Of a DNA stretch of 64,000 bases, positions 37,068 through 45,504 are shown piece after piece. Both the position numbers and the translations under genes were made by a program. Within the stretch, counting starts at the first letter, position 1. Each line of letters begins with the position of its first letter. Location: contig NZ_JACHBY010000010.1 of NCBI RefSeq assembly GCF_014200495.1, forward strand, positions 95,750-159,749. Reading direction: 5' to 3'. The stretch is from Mucilaginibacter geliditolerans. GTDB taxonomy: Bacteria; Bacteroidota; Bacteroidia; Sphingobacteriales; Sphingobacteriaceae. The notes below the pieces were generated by a model. That model did not search any database, was not told the DNA's origin, and saw nothing but the letters and a program-made list of their open reading frames with translations.

Positions 37068-38819
37068 CTATTTTTTGCCGTCAGCCACCAGGAAAATAAC
37101 AGACCGGGGCGGGGCCAAAACTTTTATCCCCCCGGTTAAACTTGACGAAACCGCTGAAAGGGTTTGGTAACCCGAAGGCCCTCCTACCGTGCTAATATCA
37201 GGTCCGTTACCGTTGATATAAACCTTTTGCGAAAACTCGCCATTATCGGTACCACCAACCAGGGTGTAATAATAATACCGGGTGCCAGGCACAAAATTTG
37301 TTATATTAACGTTTACAATTTGACTGGCAGTACCTTTATTTACAATAACCACACCGGCTTCGCCCGAAGTGAACGAAGAAGCATAGCTCACAATATCACC
37401 AATGTTTTGAGTCAATACCGCGCTGCTGTTTTGAACGGTAGATTTAATCATCCGGTCACCAAAATATTTTTGGAAATAATACATGTGGTAAAACACAGGT
37501 TGCGGTGTATTGTCCGTTACACTTGGTTCACCCGAACTAAACATGCCCAGGTCATCCCCAGTTGTGCCCCATCCGTTTATCAGGTCCCAGCGACTGGACA
37601 TTCCAAATTGATTTTTCAGCAATTCGCCTAACACCAAATCGGCATGCATACCGGCAACATTCGACACCATTTGGCGACTGCCTGTTGCAAAAATATTCCA
37701 TTCGGTAAGCGCGATGGGTTTTAAAGAAACGCCGTTTTTTGTGGTTGTGGCATTCATATAACTCATAACAGCCGCCGATTCGGTAGCAGCTGTATTAAGA
37801 ATAACGGCTGCCGTTTCGTTATCCGTTCCTGTAAAATAATCGTGTACTATGTAAAAGTCGGCAGCATTACCGGCAGAAGCAAAATATCCTTGTTCCCAGG
37901 TAAGGCCCACAGTATTCCAGGACGCGGGAGCAGTTCCGTTTAACAGCGCTCCAATTTTAATCTGTGCGCCCACCTCGCTGGCAGCAGCATGCATCGAATC
38001 TGCAAATACTTTAAAGTGCTGTCCATATAATGCCCCTGTGATAATTGCAGGCTGACCATCCTTGTTCTTGGTGATATCTATTTTGTAGCCGTCCTCCCAC
38101 GCACCGTAGTCTTCATTGCCGATCTCCCAGTATTTAGTACGGCCTTTATCGTACCGTACCCAGTTTGCTGCCAAATGCGCCGCTACCTGATCGGGATGGG
38201 TGCTGGTACCATACCTTGCATAACCATAATTAATGGTTATTATACCAGTGCTGTTTGTTTGCTGTAAAGCGGTATAATAATTGGCCAACGAAAGCTGCCA
38301 GGCGGGTGTATTGCTTCCAAACCAATAGACTACCGGAGCAGGGTTGCCGTTCGAGTCGAATAAACTATTGGGCACATCGGCCGGGACAATACCATCCCAA
38401 AAATAAACATCCGAAATACTCCCCCCCGGGAACCGGAGTATATTGGGCGATAAATTTTTTATGCTGTTTATCAAACCCGGTGACGTAGCCAGTTGCGGTA
38501 AATACGCGCCGGCGTTATTACCAAACAAGTATTTGGGTACCTTAGTTATTACCGTGCTGTAATCAACATTTATGGTTACGGTGGCATTCCCTGAAGGTAC
38601 CGCGACCGTTGAATAAGTTGGAGCAACAAACGTTTTAGGGGTCCAATCATCCAGAAAAAAACCGACAGATGGTGCTGTTACAGGATCCTTTTGGGGTGTT
38701 ATGGTGACGGTCGTATCGTCACCGCCAGTGGTTACAGGCTTGACGCTTTTGTTTTTTGAGCACGCTGCCAAAACAAATAAACAAAGTAAACAATATTTAT
38801 AACTTGCCGGAATTCTCAT
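37068..38819 (-). CDS. Clan GH-A lipoprotein glycosidase, arabinofuranosidase-like, copy 2
   Basis: About 583 residues, a tandem paralogue of the protein at 35280. The start at 38819 (MRIPASYKYCLLCLFVLAAC) aligns with copy 1; nearby ATGs at 38825 and 38882 are alternatives. Lipobox LAACS, block NILRFPGGSISDVYFW, acid/base Glu236 in KYWEIGNEDYGAW and nucleophile Glu373 in ALTEWN are all intact, so both copies look active. A short insertion near residue 495 (about QNIGDIV) and different residues after the acid/base Glu (DYGAW against SGGPW) may give a different substrate. It is next to the glycan-binding protein gene. Confidence 0.75.
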   Translation of the reverse strand: MRIPASYKYCLLCLFVLAACSKNKSVKPVTTGGDDTTVTITPQKDPVTAPSVGFFLDDWTPKTFVAPTYSTVAVPSGNATVTINVDYSTVITKVPKYLFGNNAGAYLPQLATSPGLINSIKNLSPNILRFPGGSISDVYFWDGIVPADVPNSLFDSNGNPAPVVYWFGSNTPAWQLSLANYYTALQQTNSTGIITINYGYARYGTSTHPDQVAAHLAANWVRYDKGRTKYWEIGNEDYGAWEDGYKIDITKNKDGQPAIITGALYGQHFKVFADSMHAAASEVGAQIKIGALLNGTAPASWNTVGLTWEQGYFASAGNAADFYIVHDYFTGTDNETAAVILNTAATESAAVMSYMNATTTKNGVSLKPIALTEWNIFATGSRQMVSNVAGMHADLVLGELLKNQFGMSSRWDLINGWGTTGDDLGMFSSGEPSVTDNTPQPVFYHMYYFQKYFGDRMIKSTVQNSSAVLTQNIGDIVSYASSFTSGEAGVVIVNKGTASQIVNVNITNFVPGTRYYYYTLVGGTDNGEFSQKVYINGNGPDISTVGGPSGYQTLSAVSSSLTGGIKVLAPPRSVIFLVADGKK

Positions 38820-38898
38820 ATTCATATTTTTGTGAGGTTGAAACGAAAAAATACCCGCTCCTGAATTTACAGTTACGGGCATTCATTCAACTAACCAA

Positions 38899-40125
38899 TT
38901 AATTAATTTTCACTACCCGGATATTATCTATTGCCATCGTAAAGGCTGTAACCGGGGTTGTAGCATCGTTTATGTACCAGACATTCATTCCAGTGTTACC
39001 ACTTGACCCAACTAAATCTGTAATAGAGGCTACCGGGGTTCCTGTACCATTATTGGTTAAAAAGCTTGATAACGGAACGGTAACGGTTATCCAGCCGGTT
39101 GTAGTAAACGGCGTTATTGTACCCGCGGCGTTTATCCACGGTCTGTACCGGGCGATATAAGTAAAGCTACCATTTGCTGACACATAAATAGAACCGCCAC
39201 TCCATGGAGTAGATTTAGGAACCGATATTTCGAACTTTACTGCAAAACTGGATAAACTACTATCGATATCAGCGATTGGCACCCACTGGCTGGCACCCAT
39301 ATTTACTCCACGGCCACCATCGTACCAGGCGAAGTCGTTCGCGGCAAGATTAGTTGCAGTTAGTACGTTGTAATACCCTGTATTGCCAGGAAAATCAGTG
39401 GAACTGTTTTGTGTATTTGATCCCCACGGATACGTGTTTATACTATCCCAGTTTTGAAAGACGCCATCGACAAAATCCTCCACATTATAAACCGTAGCAG
39501 CCGCACCTGAATTTGTGGTAACCGATACCAGGCCGCCTGTTTGTGGGATACCCGATGGTACTACCAGCCCGATTGACGTACCATCGTTAGACGAGGTATA
39601 GCTGGTAATTGCTTTCCCGGCAAAAGTTACACTTTTGATAAGGAAGAAATTAAACCCGTAAATCTTGACCGAGTCGCCAGGCAGGGCATCTTCATCAGAA
39701 ATACTTGCGATCTTAGGTGCAGGCGGAACAATAGGGAAACTAAAGGTAGTTTGCCCATGCGTGGTGATGTATTGTACGGTATTTAATTGTTTTGCAGGTA
39801 CCGACGGGAATGCGATGACCGCGGGTATCAGCACAATGGCGCTGGTATCTGAGAACCAGGCATCATTAAATGAGGCTGCAACACCATCAAAATTGATCTG
39901 CAGCGCGCTCTTTAAATTACGGCCCGAAATAACTACCCATAGGCCGGTACCCACTTTTTTCAAGACAGAATCGCCCGGATGGGCAGCATAATTGCGTATG
40001 CCGGTAATAACGGGCGTACCGGTGGACGATGATGAGTCCTTTTTACAACTTTGTTGTGTAAGGATGCCTGCCGCGAGCAACATCAGCAGCAAACAGCTAT
40101 TAACATATTTAAGTAGCATTTTCAT
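38899..40125 (-). CDS. Surface glycan-binding lipoprotein (IPT/TIG domains, SGBP-B-like)
   Basis: 408 residues with the lipobox LTQQSC (Cys27). Two IPT/TIG immunoglobulin-like domains follow (about 37-130 and 130-215; PVITGIRNYAAHPGDSV and PKIASISDEDALPGDSVKI). A C-terminal binding domain (about 220-408) is rich in aromatic residues (FQNWDSINTYPWG, WYDGGRGVN, YIARYRPW) and resembles the xyloglucan-binding domain of SGBP-B proteins. It sits 32 bases after the SusD stop. It should capture polysaccharide at the cell surface for the SusCD importer. Binding, not catalysis, is expected. Confidence 0.85.
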   Translation of the reverse strand: MKMLLKYVNSCLLLMLLAAGILTQQSCKKDSSSSTGTPVITGIRNYAAHPGDSVLKKVGTGLWVVISGRNLKSALQINFDGVAASFNDAWFSDTSAIVLIPAVIAFPSVPAKQLNTVQYITTHGQTTFSFPIVPPAPKIASISDEDALPGDSVKIYGFNFFLIKSVTFAGKAITSYTSSNDGTSIGLVVPSGIPQTGGLVSVTTNSGAAATVYNVEDFVDGVFQNWDSINTYPWGSNTQNSSTDFPGNTGYYNVLTATNLAANDFAWYDGGRGVNMGASQWVPIADIDSSLSSFAVKFEISVPKSTPWSGGSIYVSANGSFTYIARYRPWINAAGTITPFTTTGWITVTVPLSSFLTNNGTGTPVASITDLVGSSGNTGMNVWYINDATTPVTAFTMAIDNIRVVKIN

Positions 40126-40157
40126 GATTTTTGAGATTAATTTTAATCCAGTATTTT

Positions 40158-41762
40158 CTATTTATAATAAGCTACAGGTGCCTGTAATAGTAAAGGGTCA
40201 GCTGTTTGATCGTTAGCCGGTATAGGCAGCGTAAATACTGAAGCAGTAGCCGGGGTAATGACAAGGCCGCTTGCAAAAGGCGTTATTACACCTGTTCCTG
40301 GGCTGTAAGTAAACTGTGACCTATCAACAATTGTCTGGTTGGGTTGAAGTTGGGTTTGATGATTAAGCGTATCAATTGCCGCTTGTGGATTGTAATAAGA
40401 AAGACGAACCAGGTCAAACCAATACTGTCCTTCAAATGCCAGTTCAACTCTTCTTTCATTCATCAAAGTTCTAGTGGTAATACTTGTTACCTTGGGAAGA
40501 CCCGCCCTGGTTCTTATATCATTAAAATACAGCAATGCCTGGGCGTTTGATGTTGAGCTGTTATTACCCAATAATGCTTCAGCATATATTAAATATACAT
40601 CGCCCAATCTTAATACTGTATTGTGCTCAATAGACGACCAAAGATCCATTGTTGGTGAATTATTATCCGCAGCAGTACCAACTATATGCTTTTTAATGTT
40701 ACAGCCGGTTGCTGTATAGCCTCCACCTGCGGCATTTAGTTCAGGGTAATGATCACCGGTTAACATAAATGTAGCTTTGCGGCGAACGGAATCTTGTGGG
40801 GTATACAGCTTATACAAACTAGTTGTTGGTCCAATAGAACCACCCCAACCACCGCCACCTGTAACCAGGCTGCCGCTTGGTGCAAACTGTGCTTCAAGAG
40901 CGTTACCGTTGCCATAACCTACGCCCGGCGCCCACTGAAATGCAAAAAGCGATTCAGGACTATCATTATACTGAGTTCTGAACAGGTTATAATAGCTTGG
41001 CAACAATGTTAAGCCGCTGGAATTACAAACATTACCTGCAAAATATGCCGCACTATCCAGGTCGGATTGGTTACGGGTCATGCTTTGGCCCAAACCTGCC
41101 CGGGTTAAATACACCTTTGCCAGCAAACCCTGTGCCGACCATGTTGTAACACGCCCCGGCTGATCGGATGTTGGTAGGTTTGTAGCCGCGAAACGTAGGT
41201 CATTTATAATAAACTTATAAACATCGGTGGTTTTATTACGCGGCACCAAAGGGTTGGCTATCAGTTTATCGTTATCCTCAATAATAGGTACCGCACCCCA
41301 TAGCTGCACCAGGTAAAAATAAGCTGTGGCACGCAAAAAACGTAATTCACCAAGTGCACCGTTCTTACCTTTCACTGATACCGTATCGGGCAGTTTGGTA
41401 TTGATTGTCTTTATATTGACGTTGCAATGCGCTACAATATCATAAAAACATTGCCACGATTGCGTTACATAGGAATTATTACTGGTTATAGAAAAGGTGG
41501 TGAACTGCACCAGGTCTGAATTATAAGGCTGCAATATGTTGCCGCTCATAACATCACCTATGCCGAGTATTGGAAAATTATTCCAGCCAAACCATGGTTG
41601 CGCATAAATGGCAGCCGTAGCCAGGCGCAGGTCGGCGGTGCTTTTATAAAAGTTATCCGTTGTGATCCCGGTCAGTGGGGGTCTGTTCAGAAAATCCTTT
41701 TTACAGCTGCCTACCGCAATGGCAATAAGCAACAGGAAAATATTTATTTTAATCAGTTTCAT
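40158..41762 (-). CDS. susD: SusD/RagB-family nutrient-binding lipoprotein
   Basis: 534 residues, lipobox AVGSC with Cys20, then KKDFLNRPPLTGITTDNFYK, the usual SusD opening. TPR-like helices (AALGELRFLRATAYFYLVQ) and the C-terminal block NTVLRLGDVYLIYAEALLG, RTLMNERRVELAFEGQYWFD are family hallmarks. It starts 11 bases after the susC stop, so the pair is co-translated. SusD forms the lid over the SusC barrel and helps deliver oligosaccharides. Substrate is set by the surrounding enzymes, not readable here. Confidence 0.96.
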   Translation of the reverse strand: MKLIKINIFLLLIAIAVGSCKKDFLNRPPLTGITTDNFYKSTADLRLATAAIYAQPWFGWNNFPILGIGDVMSGNILQPYNSDLVQFTTFSITSNNSYVTQSWQCFYDIVAHCNVNIKTINTKLPDTVSVKGKNGALGELRFLRATAYFYLVQLWGAVPIIEDNDKLIANPLVPRNKTTDVYKFIINDLRFAATNLPTSDQPGRVTTWSAQGLLAKVYLTRAGLGQSMTRNQSDLDSAAYFAGNVCNSSGLTLLPSYYNLFRTQYNDSPESLFAFQWAPGVGYGNGNALEAQFAPSGSLVTGGGGWGGSIGPTTSLYKLYTPQDSVRRKATFMLTGDHYPELNAAGGGYTATGCNIKKHIVGTAADNNSPTMDLWSSIEHNTVLRLGDVYLIYAEALLGNNSSTSNAQALLYFNDIRTRAGLPKVTSITTRTLMNERRVELAFEGQYWFDLVRLSYYNPQAAIDTLNHQTQLQPNQTIVDRSQFTYSPGTGVITPFASGLVITPATASVFTLPIPANDQTADPLLLQAPVAYYK

Positions 41763-41773
41763 AATTGTAATTA

Positions 41774-44700
41774 TTAATTATTAAGAGATATATGGGCGCC
41801 CACTGAGATAACACGGGGCTGCGCGTAATAACCGTTATCAATACCAGCCGCCAAAGGATTCCATGAACCGATTTCGGGATCATATCCCTTGTATTTTGTA
41901 ATGGTAAATACGTTGGTAACATTGGTATATATCCGCAATGAGGCAATATGCAATTTGGAGATCAGCGTCTTATTAAAAGTATAGCCTAAAGCAATGCTCT
42001 TACATTTCAGGAACGATCCGTTTTGAATATACCTGTCGGAAAAGATAGTATTCTGATCGCCACTGCTCTGGCTTATCCTGGTAATATTGGTACCTGGGTT
42101 AGTGATATACACATTGTTAATATCGGTTGAGGAGCCACCAGCAGCCGTAGGGGTAATCAGGCCGATGTGCGCGTAATTAACCACAGCCGGGAAATAGCCA
42201 AAATTTTGATTAGGATCATCGCCATTTACTAATAGCTGATCAAATATTTTGTTGCCATAATCTCCGGTCATAAATACGGTTAGGTCAAATTGCTTATAAT
42301 TAAAGGTATTGTTAATGCCATATTGGAATTTAGGCAAGGGAGAACCTAAGTCGGTTTGATCATTGGCATCGATCTTGCCATCCTTATTGTTATCCTTATA
42401 AATAACATCACCAACCCAAACACCGCCAGATCCCGGCGTAATAGGAATAGGCCCGCTGCCGTTTTGCCATACAGCCGGATATTTTTTAAAGTCGGCGGCA
42501 TCTTTATAAAGTCCTAATGTTTGATAACCATAAAACTCGCCGATAGAACCGCCTACAACTGTTTTGGTATACGTGCCGTAAATGGCTGGTGTACCAGGGT
42601 TTAAAGCAAGCACTTTGTTAACGTTGCGCGAGAAGTTGATGGTGGTTTTCCAGTTAAAATCTTTCGATTTGATATTGTAGGTTGATAAGGCGAACTCAAA
42701 ACCCTTATTGCTCACCGCACCAATGTTCACAAAAGGCGCCAGAATTGCACCGGGCGAATAGCCGCCGTTAGCATATGTACCTGAATAATATGGCAAGTTA
42801 AGAGACAGTAACAGGTCGTTTGTTTTTTTATAATAAGCATCGGCCGTAAGTTGTATCCTGCTGTTCAATACACTCACATCCAGGCCCAGGTTATACGATG
42901 TTGAGGTTTCCCACTTTACAGTAGGGTTACCCAAAGTTGATGTTAACTGTGAATTACCCGATAGCCCCGTAGCTACCGTGGTTAAAGTTGAACCATAGGC
43001 ATACTCATTAATGTTTTGGTTATTAACCAAGCCATAACCCAACCTAAGTTTCAGGTCGTTAACACCTTTTACGCCTTTCATAAAATCCTCATTTATTACC
43101 TTCCATGCAAAAGCACCAGAATAAGAGTAATTTATTCTCTCGAGCGGCCCGATTTTAGAAGAACCATCGCGGCGTACGGTACCGGTTAGCAAATATTTAT
43201 CATTATAGGTGAAATTTGCGCGGGCAAAATAAGCCTCCAGCGCGCCATCCGTTTTCACACCGGTGTTGGTAGCCGTGGTTGGGTCACCGCTGCTTATAGT
43301 AGTTACATCATTGCTGGCAAAATTGGTACGCGTGGCCGAAACTGATGAATAGTTGATCACCGATGCCTCGTGCCCTAAAGTTGCGCTTACAAAATACTTT
43401 TGGGCAAAAGTGTGCGAGTAATTGAGGTAGTTGGTTATTGAATTATAAATATTTTGCCCGCTGGTAGTGGTTCCCGAATTACTGGTATGTGTGTATGAGC
43501 CCATTACATAGGTAGGGTCGAAATAGTCTTCAGTAGCAAAATCAAAATTGCCCGATACCTCGTTACGCAAGCTCAGATCTCTGGTAAACTGAATTTCGGC
43601 GTAAGCGTTACCAATGCCCTGGTACCTGCTTTTATGATCGGTTACAATAGTTGCCAGCGCGAACGGGTTTGCGCCATAGGCTCCGTAAATATTCGGGTCA
43701 TTACCTCCCCATGTGCCATCAGGATTTTTAACCTCCACATCGGGTGTTTGGTTCAATGCCTGTAAAATTACGCCGGTATTGCTGGTGGTTACGTCTTCTG
43801 ACACGTGGGCCAGATCCAAACTAATACCCACTTTAAGCCAGTTGGTTGTTTTGTTATCAATATTTGCTTTGATAGATGTTCTGCTAAAATCAGAACCTAA
43901 AGCAATACCTTCCTGCGAAAAATAAGTAGCCGATAAATAATACCTGGTACGATCATCGCCGCCGGTGATGGCCACATTATGGTTTTGCATAGGGGCCGTG
44001 CGGAATAATGCTTTTTGCCAATTAGTACCCTGGCCCAGGTATTGCGGGTTAGCAAATTGCGGACGCAGGTCGTAACCGATAATTGCCCCTTTTTCGTTCA
44101 TGAAAGTAGCGTACTCTGGCAAGTTCATTACATCGTAATACTTGGGTAATGCCTGCCAGCCCTTATAACCATCGTAACTGATGGTTGGCGCGCCCGATAC
44201 ACCTCTTTTTGTGGTGATGATAATCACCCCGTTGGATGCCTGTGAACCGTAAATAGCCGTAGCCGAAGCATCTTTTAATACATCGATCGTTGCTATTTGC
44301 GAGGGATCGATACTCGACAATGGATTTGAACCCTCGCCCGGAATGGGTGATTGGGCATTAGGTGGTATCTGAACACCATCTATCACGTACAAGGGCGGAC
44401 TTTCGTTAAAACTACCTATACCGCGTATCTGAATATTCACATCGCCGCCCGGCTGCCCCGATACCTGCTGCACTATAACACCTGCAACCTTGCCTTGCAG
44501 GGCCTGATCAAAAGTAGTGGGCTGGGTCTCAACAATGTCCTTTGCTGAGACAGAGGCTATAGAGCCAGTAAGATCCTTACGCTGTATCTTACCGTAGCCA
44601 ATAACAACCACCTCGTTAAGGTTGGAGTTGGTCGGGGTTAAAGCCGTGTTAACTACGCGGGTGCTGCCAACGCTAACTTCCTTGCTTTGATAGCCCACGT

Positions 44701-44944
44701 ACGAGACCACCAGCACATCGCCGGTTTTGGCCTCAATAGAAAAATTGCCGTTTATATCGCTAGATGCGACACTTGCCGAGCCTTTAACTTTGATGTTCAC
44801 GCCCATCATCGGCCTGTTATCATCAGAGCCAATAACTTTGCCCGTCACGTATTTGCTTTGTGCATAGCCCGAAAAGCCGAGTAACATGATAACTGCAAAC
44901 AGTAATAAGCCATAACTTAATTTTTTTGGTAAATTTTTTTCCAT
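41774..44944 (-). CDS. susC: SusC/RagA-family TonB-dependent outer membrane transporter
   Basis: 1056 residues: signal peptide, CarboxypepD_reg-like domain (VTGKVIGSDDNRPMMGVNI), TonB-box-like stretch near NEVVVIGYGKIQRKDLTGSI, plug domain (GKVAGVIVQQVSGQPGGDVN, YVIDGVQIPPNA, YGSQASNGVIIITTKRG), and a large beta-barrel. The C-terminus SVGAHISLNN is typical of the family. It imports oligosaccharides with energy from TonB-ExbBD. It is the first gene of the long leftward PUL operon. Its 560-base upstream region carries several palindromes, and the hybrid regulator lies just beyond. Confidence 0.97.
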   Translation of the reverse strand: MEKNLPKKLSYGLLLFAVIMLLGFSGYAQSKYVTGKVIGSDDNRPMMGVNIKVKGSASVASSDINGNFSIEAKTGDVLVVSYVGYQSKEVSVGSTRVVNTALTPTNSNLNEVVVIGYGKIQRKDLTGSIASVSAKDIVETQPTTFDQALQGKVAGVIVQQVSGQPGGDVNIQIRGIGSFNESPPLYVIDGVQIPPNAQSPIPGEGSNPLSSIDPSQIATIDVLKDASATAIYGSQASNGVIIITTKRGVSGAPTISYDGYKGWQALPKYYDVMNLPEYATFMNEKGAIIGYDLRPQFANPQYLGQGTNWQKALFRTAPMQNHNVAITGGDDRTRYYLSATYFSQEGIALGSDFSRTSIKANIDNKTTNWLKVGISLDLAHVSEDVTTSNTGVILQALNQTPDVEVKNPDGTWGGNDPNIYGAYGANPFALATIVTDHKSRYQGIGNAYAEIQFTRDLSLRNEVSGNFDFATEDYFDPTYVMGSYTHTSNSGTTTSGQNIYNSITNYLNYSHTFAQKYFVSATLGHEASVINYSSVSATRTNFASNDVTTISSGDPTTATNTGVKTDGALEAYFARANFTYNDKYLLTGTVRRDGSSKIGPLERINYSYSGAFAWKVINEDFMKGVKGVNDLKLRLGYGLVNNQNINEYAYGSTLTTVATGLSGNSQLTSTLGNPTVKWETSTSYNLGLDVSVLNSRIQLTADAYYKKTNDLLLSLNLPYYSGTYANGGYSPGAILAPFVNIGAVSNKGFEFALSTYNIKSKDFNWKTTINFSRNVNKVLALNPGTPAIYGTYTKTVVGGSIGEFYGYQTLGLYKDAADFKKYPAVWQNGSGPIPITPGSGGVWVGDVIYKDNNKDGKIDANDQTDLGSPLPKFQYGINNTFNYKQFDLTVFMTGDYGNKIFDQLLVNGDDPNQNFGYFPAVVNYAHIGLITPTAAGGSSTDINNVYITNPGTNITRISQSSGDQNTIFSDRYIQNGSFLKCKSIALGYTFNKTLISKLHIASLRIYTNVTNVFTITKYKGYDPEIGSWNPLAAGIDNGYYAQPRVISVGAHISLNN

Positions 44945-45087
44945 CTTATACAGAAATTTTAAAAACGGTAAATAATTGGTTCATAATTTTTTAGGTGTTG
45001 ATTGGTTTTATTTTTTGTTCATAATTGTAGTTTAATTAATTATTATGGTGAATATTGAGGTATGTGTAAACGCATCGCATTTATAGA

Positions 45088-45125
45088 ATATCCAGTTTCC
45101 GCAATCGATTGCGGAAACTGGATAT
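45088..45125. promoter_or_regulatory. 38-bp perfect palindrome upstream of susC
   Basis: The 19 bases ATATCCAGTTTCCGCAATC are followed directly by their exact reverse complement. It is centred about 162 bases upstream of the susC ATG. No T-run follows on either strand, so it is not a standard terminator. An operator for a dimeric regulator, or a cruciform-forming site, is likely. Confidence 0.55.
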
Positions 45126-45224
45126 AGAAAACTTATTACGGTTGATTAGTAACGATTTTTATCATACAAGAAAAATGAATTACACCGGTTTAAAGTGTTA
45201 GTAATAATTGGTTCAAAAAGTACT

Positions 45225-45244
45225 CAGCAATTTTAAAATTGCTG
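45225..45244. promoter_or_regulatory. 20-bp perfect palindrome upstream of susC
   Basis: CAGCAATTTT and its exact complement, 128 bases further from susC than the 38-bp palindrome (centre to centre). It is AT-rich at the middle, so chance is more plausible than for the longer site. Confidence 0.35.
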
Positions 45245-45443
45245 CATTGACAACATATTCTGAAGCAAAACTATAATTGTTTCAAAGACAGGGGGGACAG
45301 ACTTGTACATGAATATGGACCAAATGTTCAAACGAATACAATTTACTATAAATGAGATAGTTAAATAAATTACAGATATATAACTATCGTAATTTTATAT
45401 CTGTTTTGAGGAAATTGGAATTGAAATAATAAAATTATCTAAA

Positions 45444-45458
45444 GGCTATCTGATAGCC
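45444..45458 (-). terminator. Short hairpin after the hybrid regulator gene
   Basis: GGCTATC, one base, GATAGCC, 47 bases past the regulator stop. No strong T-run follows on the minus strand, so it is at best a weak terminator. Confidence 0.3.
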
Positions 45459-45504
45459 GCATTGGGGAAGAAGCAAAGCATAAATCAGAATAAAATTTAA
45501 TTTG

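Larger units (their letters stand above)
44945..45504. other. susC control region
   Basis: 560 bases between the regulator gene and susC. Three symmetrical sequences are listed separately. A CAAAACTA at 45266-45273 (minus TAGTTTTG) could be a -7 element but has no partner at the right distance. No ORF is credible. Confidence 0.55.

Noticed and set aside
45266..45273. CAAAACTA as a minus-strand -7 element for susC
   Set aside because: It has no TTG partner at the right distance and lies over 300 bases from susC.
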